64,000 nucleotides of DNA from Sphingomonas adhaesiva (GTDB taxonomy: Bacteria; Pseudomonadota; Alphaproteobacteria; Sphingomonadales; Sphingomonadaceae): the NCBI RefSeq assembly GCF_002374855.1, contig NZ_NWVC01000001.1, forward strand, positions 62,001 through 126,000, in the 5' to 3' direction. The notes beneath the pieces are model-generated. The model searched no databases. It was not told the origin of the DNA and was given only the letters and a program-made list of their open reading frames with translations. Positions 18,013 to 27,148 of this stretch are shown here, one piece after another; the first letter of the stretch is position 1, and every line of letters starts with the position of its first letter. Position numbers and translations under genes: made by a program.

Positions 18013-18686
18013 TGCGCCACCGCCACGTCCCAGTTCACCGGCCCTTCCACCCCGTCGATACGCCGCACGTCGCTCGCGCGCCACATCCGCCAGGCGCGGG
18101 CGCCATAGCCGGGTTTCATGAAATTGCCCTCCGCCCACAGGCTGCGGCGGAAGGCTTCGGTCAGGCGATAATCCCCCTCCACCGCGCGCGCCACCTTCAG
18201 CAGCACGGGCTTGCCGGTGTGCGATTCGATGCGGCGGATCATCTCCGCCACGTCGGCGACCATCGCGGCGCGGTCCGGCCGGTCGGCGCAACCGTCCTCA
18301 TAGGAAAAGTCTATCGCCGCGGGCAGCGCGGTGGGATCGCGCGGGACGAGGGTGTTGAACGCATCGGCCTGCGCGCGTGCGGGCTGGCAGAAGGAGAAGA
18401 CGTGGATCGCGCCGCGCCGCACGCCCGCCGCCGCCATCGCATCCCAATGGGTCAGGAACGCATGGTCGCGCTGCCCCGCGCCGGTCGTCGCCACGGCATA
18501 GCCGAAATCGGCACCGGCGCCCTTCAGCACCGGCCAGTCGATCGCGCCGGTGCGTTCCGACACGTCGACGCCCTGCGCCGGATAGGTTTCGGTCGAGGGA
18601 TGCCAGCGCTGCGCCACCCGCCATGCCGCGACGCCGGACAACGCCAGCGCAGCGACGATCAGCACGAACCGTCCCAGACCCCACAT
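18009..18686 (-). CDS. GH25-like (lysozyme family) membrane-anchored protein
   Basis: 225-residue protein with an N-terminal signal anchor (about 4-26) and a glycoside hydrolase 25 fold: GVDVSERTGAIDWPVLKGAG with the first conserved Asp, DFGYAVATTG, GAIHVFSFCQPARAQADAF, and a later NWDVAVAQ tail. GH25 enzymes cleave peptidoglycan. At the site where the family normally has D-x-E, this protein reads AIDFSYEDGC, so the catalytic Glu is displaced by two residues and activity is in doubt. It overlaps cdd at its end and follows the UPF0262 gene by 15 bases, suggesting one minus-strand transcript. Confidence 0.8.
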   Translation of the reverse strand: MWGLGRFVLIVAALALSGVAAWRVAQRWHPSTETYPAQGVDVSERTGAIDWPVLKGAGADFGYAVATTGAGQRDHAFLTHWDAMAAAGVRRGAIHVFSFCQPARAQADAFNTLVPRDPTALPAAIDFSYEDGCADRPDRAAMVADVAEMIRRIESHTGKPVLLKVARAVEGDYRLTEAFRRSLWAEGNFMKPGYGARAWRMWRASDVRRIDGVEGPVNWDVAVAQ

Positions 18687-18701
18687 GAATGATGTACCCG
18701 T

Positions 18702-19184
18702 CTATGCCTTGATGTGCAGCACGCAGATCAGCGTGAACAGCCGTCGCGCGGTGTCGAAATCGATCTCGATCTTGCCGTCCAGCCGCTCCATCAGCAGCGT
18801 CGCGGCATCGTTGTGGATGCCGCGCCGTGCCATGTCGACCGTCTCGATCTGTTGCGGGGTCGACTGACGGATCGCCTGGAAATAGCTGTCGCAGATCGCG
18901 AAATAGTCGCGGATCGGGCGGCGGAAGCGGCCGAGGCCCAGCACCAGCACCTCCAGCGGGGTGCCGTCCTCGCGCCTGATCTCGATCGCCAGCCGGCCTT
19001 CCTCCACGGACAGGCGGACGCGGTACGGGCCGGCATAGCCGTCCGGTTGCTCGCGCTGGGGCGCGAAGTGATTGCCCTCGATCAGGTCGAAGATCGCGAT
19101 CCGGCGTTCCTGCTCGATATCCGCCGACCGCCACAGGATGGTGCGTTCGTCCAGTTCGATGTCGATGATCCGCGGATCGGCCAT
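18702..19184 (-). CDS. UPF0262 family protein
   Basis: 160-residue cytosolic protein matching the UPF0262 family, nearly confined to alphaproteobacteria and without known function. Recognisable parts are the IDIELDERTILWRSADIEQERRIAIFDL start, GPYRVRLSVEEGRLAIEI, the FRRPIRDYFAICDSYF centre and RRGIHNDAA. The frame opens earlier with a TTG at 19220; the ATG at 19184 begins the family consensus (MADPRIIDI). It diverges from dnaB. Confidence 0.85.
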   Translation of the reverse strand: MADPRIIDIELDERTILWRSADIEQERRIAIFDLIEGNHFAPQREQPDGYAGPYRVRLSVEEGRLAIEIRREDGTPLEVLVLGLGRFRRPIRDYFAICDSYFQAIRQSTPQQIETVDMARRGIHNDAATLLMERLDGKIEIDFDTARRLFTLICVLHIKA

Positions 19185-19226
19185 GCGCCTGCCGATAAAG
19201 GCGAACGGTCCGCCCGACAATGCAGG

Positions 19227-19235
19227 CTATCCACA
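19227..19235. promoter_or_regulatory. Near-consensus DnaA box upstream of dnaB
   Basis: CTATCCACA differs by one base from the TTATCCACA consensus and lies 57 bases before dnaB in the divergent gap. It is a single site with no AT-rich region, so regulation rather than an origin is the only plausible role. Confidence 0.3.
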
Positions 19236-19291
19236 GCTTTCGCGCCGGCGGGGCTGTCCCACGCATCGCCGGGCGCGCTATACGCGCGGAT

Positions 19292-20779
19292 ATGGCGACT
19301 CTGGCGTTCCCGCAACCGGCCCCGGCCGAACCCGTTCAGCTGCCCCGCAACGTCGAGGCGGAGGCCGCGATGCTGGGCGCGATGATGATCGACAACCGGC
19401 TGGCCGACGACATCGTCGACCGGTTGGAGCCGGTGCATTTCTTCGAGCCGGTGCACGGCCGCATCTTCGCCGCGATCAAGTCGCTGCGCGCGCAGGACAT
19501 GCTGGCCACCCCGGTGACGCTGCGACCGATGTTCGAGGCGGACGAAGGGATGCGCGAGCTGGGCGGGGTCGGCTATCTCGCCAGCCTGACCGGGTCGGGC
19601 GCGGGGCTGATCGGCGCGCGGCAGTTCGCGACGCAGATCTACGACCTTGCGATGCTGCGCGCCTTGGTGTCGGTCGGGCACCAGATGGTCGACCGCGCGA
19701 TGGACACCAGCCAGGAGGTGAACCCGCGCGCGCAGATCGAGGCCGCCGAGGAGGAGCTGTTCCGCGTGTCCGCCGAGGGCGCGACGGAAAGCAGCGTCAA
19801 AAGCTTCGCGCAGGCCAGCACGATGGCCGTGAAGATGGCCGAGAAGGCGCTGAACTGGGGCGGCAACCTGTCGGGCGTCACCACCGGTCTGGACACCGTC
19901 AACGCCAAGATCGGCGGCATGCACCATTCCGACCTGATGATCCTGGCCGGGCGGCCGGGCATGGGCAAGACGTCGCTGGCGACGAACATCGCGTTCAACG
20001 CGGCGCAGCGGTGGATGCGCGACATGCGCGACGGCATCCCGCCCAGCAAGTCGGTGGGCGCCAAGGTCGCGTTCTTCAGCCTGGAAATGAGCGCCGACCA
20101 GCTGGCCACCCGTATCCTGGCGGAACAGTCGCGGATCAGCTCCGAGGCGCTGCGCATGGGCAAGATCAGCAAGCAGGAGTTCGAGCAGCTGGCGGCGGCG
20201 GCGGCGGAACTGGAGAACCTGCCGTTCTTCATCGACGATACCGGCGGCCTGACGATCGGGTCGCTGCACACGCGCGTGCGGCGGTTGCAGCGGCGGCACA
20301 ACAACGAGATCGGGCTGGTGGTGGTCGATTACCTCCAGCTGCTGACCGGATCGGGCAAGGGCGACGGCAATCGCGTGCAGGAAATCTCAGAAATCTCGCG
20401 CGGGTTGAAGACGTTGGCCAAGGACATGAACGTCCCCGTGCTGGCGCTGTCGCAGCTGAGCCGTGCGGTGGAAAGCCGCGAGGACAAGCGCCCGATGCTG
20501 TCGGACCTGCGCGAATCGGGGTCGATCGAGCAGGACGCGGACATGGTCTGGTTCGTGTTCCGCGAGGATTATTACATCGCCCAGCGCGAACCGAAGCGCC
20601 CGATGGAGGGCGATGACGCCAAGGTGTTCGAGGAACACGCCCGCTGGGCGGCGGAAATGGAGCGCGTCTATGGCCTGGCGGAGCTGATCGTCGCCAAGCA
20701 GCGTCACGGCGCGACGGGCAAGGTGGTGCTGAAATTCGACCCCACGATCACGCGATTCAGCGACTACGCGGGCTTCTGA
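19292..20779 (+). CDS. dnaB: Replicative DNA helicase DnaB
   Basis: 495-residue hexameric 5'-3' helicase that unwinds DNA at the replication fork. The N-terminal DnaG-binding domain starts at LPRNVEAEAAMLGAMMID. The RecA-type motor has Walker A GRPGMGKTS, FFSLEMSADQLATR, Walker B-type LVVVDYLQLL, the LALSQLSRAVE motif and the C-terminal IVAKQRHGATG arginine-finger region. The protein ends in FDPTITRFSDY, normal for DnaB. The ATG at 19292 fits the family better than upstream in-frame codons. No intein is present. Confidence 0.97.
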   Translation: MATLAFPQPAPAEPVQLPRNVEAEAAMLGAMMIDNRLADDIVDRLEPVHFFEPVHGRIFAAIKSLRAQDMLATPVTLRPMFEADEGMRELGGVGYLASLTGSGAGLIGARQFATQIYDLAMLRALVSVGHQMVDRAMDTSQEVNPRAQIEAAEEELFRVSAEGATESSVKSFAQASTMAVKMAEKALNWGGNLSGVTTGLDTVNAKIGGMHHSDLMILAGRPGMGKTSLATNIAFNAAQRWMRDMRDGIPPSKSVGAKVAFFSLEMSADQLATRILAEQSRISSEALRMGKISKQEFEQLAAAAAELENLPFFIDDTGGLTIGSLHTRVRRLQRRHNNEIGLVVVDYLQLLTGSGKGDGNRVQEISEISRGLKTLAKDMNVPVLALSQLSRAVESREDKRPMLSDLRESGSIEQDADMVWFVFREDYYIAQREPKRPMEGDDAKVFEEHARWAAEMERVYGLAELIVAKQRHGATGKVVLKFDPTITRFSDYAGF

Positions 20780-20781
20780 CG

Positions 20782-20831
20782 CGCACCGACGGGGGCAGAA
20801 CGCGCGGTGCGGCGCGAGTCGGACGCCCCCG
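20782..20831. terminator. Overlapping hairpins between convergent dnaB and DUF4403 genes
   Basis: Two 7-bp perfect stems interleave: CGCACCG with CGGTGCG (20782-20811) and CGGGGGC with GCCCCCG (20790-20831). They would be alternative folds. There is no U-run; a terminating role is inferred from the convergent position. Confidence 0.35.
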
Positions 20832-20841
20832 ATGCGACGAT

Positions 20842-22293
20842 TCAGCGCGGACGGTATTCGATCCGCGCGCTTCCTTCCGCCCGGACGGGCATGAACAGGC
20901 CCGCGCCGGTCACCTGCAGCTGGCCGTTGGTGACGCGCGTGACGTCGGTCGACAGCAGGAATTCGCCTTCCTGGCGATGACCGATCGCGCGCTGCGCCTT
21001 GCCGATCACCTTCTGATAGTCGGGCGCGAAATCGTGCTGGAGCGCCAGCGCGATCGCGTCATGAACCTGCGCATCGTCGAAGAGATGGACGAGCAGGTCG
21101 ACCGCGGCCGAATCGGTGCGGGTCACCAGCGACACGTCGCGCGCGCGCACCAGCTGCGATCCGGGATCGTTATAGGGCTGCGCCGACAGCCATACCTCGC
21201 CGCTGGTCGGCCCCATCGACCCGTCATGCGCGCGCACCTTCGCGGTCACGCCGATTGCCAGCCGCCCGCCGGTGGTGGCGTAGATGGTGACCTTTCCGAA
21301 TTCGGCATCGACGCGGCCGATCCCGGCGAGCGTGATGCCGCGCGCCGCCAGCTTGCCCAGCGTGCGCTGCACCACCGGTTCCAGTTCGGCATAATCGGCC
21401 AGCACGGGCACGAAGAAGCGCAGCCCCGGCTGACCGGCGACCCGCCCCGGCGGGGGCAGGGGGGTGACGGGCGGATCGGCGGGCCGCTGCCCGACGAAGG
21501 TCTGCGTCAGCGCCTCCGCCGAGAGCAGCAGCGTCAGCCGCCGGCCCTCGATCCGGTAGCCGCCGAAGCCGAGCGTGCGCGGGGCGATCCGCAGCCAGGC
21601 GGGCGGGTTGCGCTTGCTCAGCTCGATCGAGGTGAACGCCTTGGCCCAGATGTCCGCCAGCTGCGCGCGCAGCCCCAGCTTCGCCAGATGGCGCGGCAGG
21701 TCGCGTTCCAGATCGGCGACGACGCGCTTCAGCTTCTCGTCCGCCTTCGAGGTGAAGGTGATCCGCTGGCCGGCGATGTCGATGCCCGGTTCCTCGCGCC
21801 AGTCATAGTCGAGGTCGACGGTCGCGGTCGGTTGCCAGTTGCCGACGATCCGCAGCCGCGCGGTGGCGCGCACGGTGGCGCTGCCGGTGGCGGTTTCGCT
21901 GACGACGCCGCCCACCTTCTGCGCGGAGATCGCCGCGCGCACCGGCATGACGATCCGCAATTGCTGCCCGCTGCCCGACAGCGCAATCGCGCCGCGGGTG
22001 ACGCGCCCGACCAGCCGGCAGCCGAGGTCGGGCGTCACCTTGATCTTGCCGATGCGCCGCCCGGCGACGCAGCGGTCGCGATGTTCGTCGATGGTCCACA
22101 GCGTGCGGGGCAGTTCCTTTTCCAGCCCGCGTTCCAGCTGCCCCAGATCGGCGACGACCGGTACGGTGATGGTCGAGGACTGGTCCGGCAGCCTGGCGTT
22201 TTGGGTTTCGATACGCGGCGGGGCGGGATGATCCTGCGCGCGGTGACATCCGGCAACGGGCAGGGCCAGGGCCAGCAACAATATACGGCGCAC
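20842..22293 (-). CDS. DUF4403 family lipoprotein
   Basis: 483-residue protein with a lipoprotein signal peptide (LALPVAGC, lipid-anchored C16). The body matches DUF4403, beta-rich proteins with tandem lipid-binding-like halves found mainly in Bacteroidetes and sphingomonads; no function is established that I know of. Visible are the N-terminal TITVPVVADLGQLERGLEKELP, a middle WLRIAPRTLGFGGYRIEGRRLTL segment, and a C-terminal repeat of the same fold pattern starting LRFFVPVLADYAELEPVV. The GTG start at 22293 gives the signal peptide directly. It probably faces the periplasm. Confidence 0.8.
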   Translation of the reverse strand: MRRILLLALALPVAGCHRAQDHPAPPRIETQNARLPDQSSTITVPVVADLGQLERGLEKELPRTLWTIDEHRDRCVAGRRIGKIKVTPDLGCRLVGRVTRGAIALSGSGQQLRIVMPVRAAISAQKVGGVVSETATGSATVRATARLRIVGNWQPTATVDLDYDWREEPGIDIAGQRITFTSKADEKLKRVVADLERDLPRHLAKLGLRAQLADIWAKAFTSIELSKRNPPAWLRIAPRTLGFGGYRIEGRRLTLLLSAEALTQTFVGQRPADPPVTPLPPPGRVAGQPGLRFFVPVLADYAELEPVVQRTLGKLAARGITLAGIGRVDAEFGKVTIYATTGGRLAIGVTAKVRAHDGSMGPTSGEVWLSAQPYNDPGSQLVRARDVSLVTRTDSAAVDLLVHLFDDAQVHDAIALALQHDFAPDYQKVIGKAQRAIGHRQEGEFLLSTDVTRVTNGQLQVTGAGLFMPVRAEGSARIEYRPR

Positions 22294-22375
22294 CCGATCG
22301 TCCCCCCATCCTCATCCCTGGTGATGGTTCTCAATCCGTAACGACCGATTTCGATCCCTGATGCCGACGCGAGCG

Positions 22376-23311
22376 TTAATGCGCGCGGGCGGCGTGCAGG
22401 CGGTGGACCGCCAGCGCGATCGCGCCGCCGATCGCCAGCCCGATGATTCCGGAGGCGAGCGCGGTGACGATCCATGCCAGCGCACCGCCGATCGCGGGGG
22501 CCAGATGCGCGGCGGCTTCGGCGGTGTCGTGGACGAGATGCGCGGGCGCGGCCAGTCCCAGTTCCTCCGCACCGTGCAGCAGGATGCCGCCGCCGACCCA
22601 GATCATCGCGGCGGTGCCGATCACCGCCAGCCAGCGCATCAGCACCGGCACGCCCTTCACCAGACCGCGCCCGATCGCGCGCAGCGCGCCCGACCCGGTC
22701 TTTGCGAGATAGAGGCCGACATCGTCCGCCTTCACGATCAGCGCGACCACGCCATAGACGCCCGCGGTGATCGCCACCGCGACCACCGCCAGCACGACCC
22801 CTTGCGTCAGCAGCGGGGAATCCGCGACCTGCGACAGTGCGATCGCCATGATTTCGGCCGACAGGATGAAGTCGGTTCGGATCGCGCCGGACACCTTCTG
22901 GTTTTCCAGCGCGACGGGGTCGAGGCCGGCGTCGGCCGCTTCATCCTCATGCCCGCCGGACAACGCCTCGATCACCTTTTCCGCGCCCTCGAAACACAGA
23001 TAGGCGCCGCCGACCATCAGCAGCGGGGTGATCGCCCATGGTGCGAGCGCGCTGAGGATCAGCGCGGCGGGCAGCAGGAACAGCAGTTTGTTGCGGATCG
23101 AGCCGAGCGCGATCTTGCCGATGATCGGCAGTTCGCGCTGCGGCGACAGGCCGACGACATAGCGCGGGGTGACCGCGGTATCGTCCACCACCACCCCTGC
23201 GGCCTTCACCCCCGCCTTGCTCGCGGCGGCACCGACATCGTCGAGCGAGGCCGCCGCCAGCCGGGTCAGCCCCGCGATATCGTCCAGCAGTGCGACCAGT
23301 CCGCTTGCCAT
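22376..23311 (-). CDS. DUF808 family inner-membrane protein (YedI-like)
   Basis: 311-residue integral membrane protein with about seven hydrophobic segments, matching DUF808 (E. coli YedI). The N-terminus MASGLVALLDDIAGLTRLAAASLDD is the family hallmark, followed by KLLFLLPAALILSALAPW and LGGAYLCFEGAEKV-like segments. Function is unknown. An 82-base gap separates it from the DUF4403 gene downstream; astD lies 36 bases upstream on the same strand, so the three may be cotranscribed without sharing a pathway. Confidence 0.85.
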   Translation of the reverse strand: MASGLVALLDDIAGLTRLAAASLDDVGAAASKAGVKAAGVVVDDTAVTPRYVVGLSPQRELPIIGKIALGSIRNKLLFLLPAALILSALAPWAITPLLMVGGAYLCFEGAEKVIEALSGGHEDEAADAGLDPVALENQKVSGAIRTDFILSAEIMAIALSQVADSPLLTQGVVLAVVAVAITAGVYGVVALIVKADDVGLYLAKTGSGALRAIGRGLVKGVPVLMRWLAVIGTAAMIWVGGGILLHGAEELGLAAPAHLVHDTAEAAAHLAPAIGGALAWIVTALASGIIGLAIGGAIALAVHRLHAARAH

Positions 23312-23347
23312 GCCCGTCTTTCCCCCGTGATGCCCGTGTCGGGCGCG

Positions 23348-24757
23348 TCAGCCGTCGGCCAGCCCGATGCCGATCGCCGCGCGCGCCGCGTCCGCCTCGT
23401 TCGAGACGACCGGATAGGCGCAGTAATCGGCTGCGTAATAGGCGCTGGGCCGGTGATTGCCGGACCAGCCGACGCCGCCGAACGGCGCGGACGACGACGC
23501 GCCATTGGTCGGCTTGTTCCAGTTGACGATCCCGGCGCGCGCGCCGGCCCAGAAACGGTCGAACAGCGCCGGCGTCTGGCTGACCAGCGATGCCGACAGG
23601 CCGTAGCGGGTATTGTTCGCCTCCGCGATGGCGGCGTCGAAATCGTCGATGCGGATGACCTGGAGCAACGGGCCGAACAGCTCCACGTCCGGGCGGCCGG
23701 GCATGTCGGTGACGTCGATGATGCCGGGGGTGACGAACGGGCGCGCCGGATCGGGGCGCGCCATGTGGCGGATCGGCCGCCCGCCCTTCATCAGCAGCGC
23801 CAGGAAGCTTTCGGCCAGGCCGTCCGCGGTTTCGTTGTCGATCACCGGCCCCATGAACGGTTGCGGATCGTCATGCGGCGCGCCGACGATCAGCCGCCCG
23901 GTCAGCCGCGCCAGTTCCGCCAGCAGCGCATCGGCCAGCTGTTCCTGCACGATCAGCCGGCGCGCGGCGGTGCAGCGCTGGCCCGCGGTGGTGAAGGCCG
24001 ATTGCGCCACCAGCACCGCCGCGGTGTGCAGATCGGGAGTATCCCACACCACGATCGGGTTGTTGCCGCCCATTTCGAGCGCCAGGATCTTCTCCGGCAT
24101 CTCCGCGAACTGGCGGTTGAGCGCGATGCCGGTGCGCGCCGATCCGGTGAACAGCAGACCGTCGATATCGGGATGCGCGGCCAGCGCCTTGCCCTCCGCC
24201 GGGCCGCCGACCAGCACGCGCACGGCCTCTTCCGGCACGCCGGCGGCATGGTAGCATTCCACCAGGAACGCGCCGGTCGCCGGGGTCTTTTCCGACGGCT
24301 TGAACACCACCGCATTGCCCGCGATCAGCGCGGGGACGATGTGGCCGTTGGGCAGGTGCGCGGGGAAATTGTAAGGGCCGAGCACCGCGAGCACGCCATG
24401 CGGCTTGTGACGCAGCGCCATGCGGCTGTTCATCGGCGCGTCCATCCGCCGCTGCGCGGTGCGTTCGGCGTAAGCGGTGATCGAGATATCGACCTTGGCG
24501 ATGACGCTGTCGACCTCGGTACGCGCTTCCCACAGGGGCTTGCCGGTTTCGCGCGCGATCAGATCGGTGAAGGCATCCGCGCGCTGGCGCACGACATTGG
24601 CGAAGCGGCGCAGCGTCTCGATGCGGAACGCCAGCGACCGCGACGCCCAGGGCATGAACCCGTCGCGCGCGGTCGCCACCTCCAGGTCGACATCGCCCTT
24701 CTCACCGCGCCACAGTTCGGCGCCGGTGGCCGGTTCGTACGAGATCACGTCTGCCAT
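23348..24757 (-). CDS. astD: Succinylglutamate-semialdehyde dehydrogenase (AstD-like)
   Basis: 469-residue NAD-dependent aldehyde dehydrogenase. The order and wording LGPYNFPAHLPNGHIVPALIAGN, FKPSEKTP, FTGSARTGIALNRQF, LEMGGNNPIVVWD (catalytic Glu) and TTAGQRCTAARRL (catalytic Cys) are those of AstD, the fourth step of arginine succinyltransferase catabolism. The other ast genes (astA, astB, astC, astE) are not in the window, so the physiological substrate rests on sequence alone. The gene is 19 bases downstream of selO on the same strand. Confidence 0.87.
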   Translation of the reverse strand: MADVISYEPATGAELWRGEKGDVDLEVATARDGFMPWASRSLAFRIETLRRFANVVRQRADAFTDLIARETGKPLWEARTEVDSVIAKVDISITAYAERTAQRRMDAPMNSRMALRHKPHGVLAVLGPYNFPAHLPNGHIVPALIAGNAVVFKPSEKTPATGAFLVECYHAAGVPEEAVRVLVGGPAEGKALAAHPDIDGLLFTGSARTGIALNRQFAEMPEKILALEMGGNNPIVVWDTPDLHTAAVLVAQSAFTTAGQRCTAARRLIVQEQLADALLAELARLTGRLIVGAPHDDPQPFMGPVIDNETADGLAESFLALLMKGGRPIRHMARPDPARPFVTPGIIDVTDMPGRPDVELFGPLLQVIRIDDFDAAIAEANNTRYGLSASLVSQTPALFDRFWAGARAGIVNWNKPTNGASSSAPFGGVGWSGNHRPSAYYAADYCAYPVVSNEADAARAAIGIGLADG

Positions 24758-24776
24758 GGCGCCGTCTTAGCCGCGT

Positions 24777-26159
24777 CTATCCGCGCTGCGGAAGGGGGCA
24801 GCGCGCCAGCGCCTCACGCATTTCATTGATGCGGGTGACTTTCGCATGGAACGGTGCCCAGTCGTCACGCTCGTCGATCGCCGACCAGATCGCCTCCACC
24901 TCGTCGATCAGCATCGAACAGGGGGCGCCGGACCAGAAGGAATGGCTACGGTCGCCAATTACCGGGAAGGCGGCGAGCGCGGCGCGCGCCTCCTCCCACC
25001 CGGCGCCATAGTCGGCCGGCAGATCGCGGGCGTAGGCGTCGAAGAAGAAGCGGTCGATCGCGGTGCCGGTGCCCCGCAGCGCGCGTTCGACCGCCTGCAC
25101 CAGCGCGCGGTCGCGCCCGGCATCGAGCGGCGCGCGGCCCAGCCGCCACAGGATCGCGTGCGCGACGGCGGGCTGGTAAAGGTCGCCGAAGGTGTCGAGG
25201 ATCGCGATCAGCGGCTCGGCATCGGCCAGCGGGCGCAGCGACACCGCCAGCTGCATCGCATCCCAGTGGATCGCCTCCGGCTGGCGGCCGAAGGCGTAGA
25301 GGCCGGCATGGTCGAAATAGGCGGCGACGAACGCGGGGTCCCATGTCGGTGCGAATCGCCACGGGCCGTAGTCGAAGCTTTCGCCGGTGACGTTGATATT
25401 GTCGGAATTGAGCACGCCATGGACGAAGCCGGCGGCCATGTACGACGCCGCCAGCCGCGCGGTACGCTCGACCACCAGCGCCAGCAGGCGCAGCGGGTCG
25501 TCGCTATCCTCCCCGTACAGCTCGCGCAGGGCATAGGCGGTGAGACGGCGCAGCCCGTCCTCGTTGCGGTGATACGCCAGCCGCTGGAACGTGCCGATGC
25601 GGATATGCCCGTGGCTGAGCCGCACCAGCACCGCCGAGCGGGTGGGGGAGGGTTCGTCGCCGCGGTCCAGCGCCTCGCCGGTCTCGATCAGCGAGAAGCT
25701 GCGCGAGGTGGGGACGCCCAATGCCTCCAGCATCTCGCTGGCCAAGACCTCGCGCACCCCGCCCTTCAGCGTCAGCCGCCCGTCGCCGAAGCGGCTCCAC
25801 GGCGTCTGTCCCGACCCCTTGGTGCCCAGGTCCATCAGCCGGCCGTCCGCATTGCGCAGCTGCGCGAAGGTGAAGCCGCGGCCGTCGCCCAGATCGGGGT
25901 TGTAGGTGCGGAATTGGTGGCCGTGATAGCGCAGCGCCAGCGGCGCATCGAGCGAGCCCGGCAGTGGCTGGAAACGGCCGAAGTGGCGGACCCATTCGCC
26001 ATCGTCGAGCATGTCCAGTCCGACCTGCCGCGCGGCGCGATCGTTACGGAAACGCAGCCGCGTCTCGGGGAAGTCCGCCGGGGCCACGCGATCCCAGAAA
26101 CCGTCGCCCAGCGACAGGATCGCGCGTTCCGGCCGATATGCTTGCGGGGGGAACACCAT
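24777..26159 (-). CDS. selO: Protein adenylyltransferase SelO
   Basis: 460-residue pseudokinase-fold enzyme that transfers AMP to protein Ser/Thr/Tyr residues, linked to redox control. Conserved features are YHGHQF, LGDGRGF, LGTKGSGQTPWSRFGDGR (K114), REVLASEML (E137), GVPTSRSFSLI, FVHGVLNSDN (N251, D253) and FDYGPW (D263). The C-terminal third differs from the E. coli protein and lacks the NPxxVLRN-like motif. The ATG at 26159 (MVFPPQAYRPE) is preferred over the upstream start at 26204. It diverges from a hydrolase gene. Confidence 0.88.
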   Translation of the reverse strand: MVFPPQAYRPERAILSLGDGFWDRVAPADFPETRLRFRNDRAARQVGLDMLDDGEWVRHFGRFQPLPGSLDAPLALRYHGHQFRTYNPDLGDGRGFTFAQLRNADGRLMDLGTKGSGQTPWSRFGDGRLTLKGGVREVLASEMLEALGVPTSRSFSLIETGEALDRGDEPSPTRSAVLVRLSHGHIRIGTFQRLAYHRNEDGLRRLTAYALRELYGEDSDDPLRLLALVVERTARLAASYMAAGFVHGVLNSDNINVTGESFDYGPWRFAPTWDPAFVAAYFDHAGLYAFGRQPEAIHWDAMQLAVSLRPLADAEPLIAILDTFGDLYQPAVAHAILWRLGRAPLDAGRDRALVQAVERALRGTGTAIDRFFFDAYARDLPADYGAGWEEARAALAAFPVIGDRSHSFWSGAPCSMLIDEVEAIWSAIDERDDWAPFHAKVTRINEMREALARCPLPQRG

Positions 26160-26230
26160 GCGGCGATATGGGGGGCGAGCGGCCAAGGGTGCAATGGGTC
26201 GCACGACAACGGGCAGGGCGCAGCGACATC

Positions 26231-27109
26231 ATGGCCGACTATCGCGATCTTTTCTGGTGGTCCGCCGACGGCATCCGGCTGCATGCGCGCGACTATCCCG
26301 GCCCGGCGGAGGCCGAGGGCGCCGCGCCGGTGCTGTGCATGCCCGGCCTGACCCGCAACGCGCGCGATTACGACGGGCTGGCTAGGCGGCTGGCGGCGGG
26401 GCGCCGGGTGATTGCGGTGGAATTCCGCGGGCGCGGCGACAGCGGCTATGCCAAGGATCCGATGACCTACGTCCCGCTGACCTATGCGCAGGACGTGGCG
26501 GCGCTGCTGGACCAGGAGAAGATCGGGCGGTTCGCGGCGATCGGCACGTCGCTGGGCGGGATCGTGACGATGTTGCTGGCGGGGATGCTGCCCGGGCGGA
26601 TCGCGGGCGCGCTGCTCAACGATATCGGGCCGGAGATCGAGCCGGCGGGGCTGTCGCGGATCCGCGGCTATGTCGGCAAATCGAGCACCTATCCGACATG
26701 GATGCACGCCGCGCGCGGGGTGCAGGAAGCGAACGAGGACGTCTATCCCGGCTGGACGATCGAGCAATGGCTGGGGATGGCCAAGCGGCTGTACCGGCTG
26801 AATTCGGCGGGGCGGATCGTCCTGGACTATGACATGAAGATCGCCGAGCCGTTCCGCCTGCCGGGCGGGGAGGCGGGGCCGGACATGTGGCGCGCGCTGG
26901 CGGCGTTGGCCGGGGTGCCGGTGCTGGTGGTGCGCGGCGGACGGTCGGACATCCTGTCGGCCGCGACCGCCGGGCGGATGGTCGCGGCGCTGCCGGGTGC
27001 GGAACTGCTCACCCTGCCGCAGGTCGGGCACGCCCCGACGCTGGACGAGGCGGGGGTCGGCGAGGCGATCGACCGATGGCTGGCGCGCACGTCGGAACCG
27101 CGCGTCTAG
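26231..27109 (+). CDS. Alpha/beta hydrolase
   Basis: 292-residue alpha/beta-hydrolase. The oxyanion/cap region LCMPGLTRNARDYDGLARRL is followed by a GRGDSGYA loop, the nucleophile elbow GTSLGGI and a C-terminal VGHAPTLDE carrying the catalytic His; the catalytic Asp is probably in the VVRGGRSDILS strand. The sequence looks like the haloperoxidase/esterase-type group common in sphingomonads. Substrate unknown. The frame is open upstream, but the ATG at 26231 begins the fold. Confidence 0.87.
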   Translation: MADYRDLFWWSADGIRLHARDYPGPAEAEGAAPVLCMPGLTRNARDYDGLARRLAAGRRVIAVEFRGRGDSGYAKDPMTYVPLTYAQDVAALLDQEKIGRFAAIGTSLGGIVTMLLAGMLPGRIAGALLNDIGPEIEPAGLSRIRGYVGKSSTYPTWMHAARGVQEANEDVYPGWTIEQWLGMAKRLYRLNSAGRIVLDYDMKIAEPFRLPGGEAGPDMWRALAALAGVPVLVVRGGRSDILSAATAGRMVAALPGAELLTLPQVGHAPTLDEAGVGEAIDRWLARTSEPRV

Positions 27110-27148
27110 CTCGTTCGTCTCGGCGGTTCGGCGGACGGTGGAGTGACG

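Noticed and set aside
19185..19291. DnaA box near dnaB as an origin of replication
   Set aside because: A single near-match with no cluster, no AT-rich unwinding element and no dnaA, dnaN or parAB nearby.
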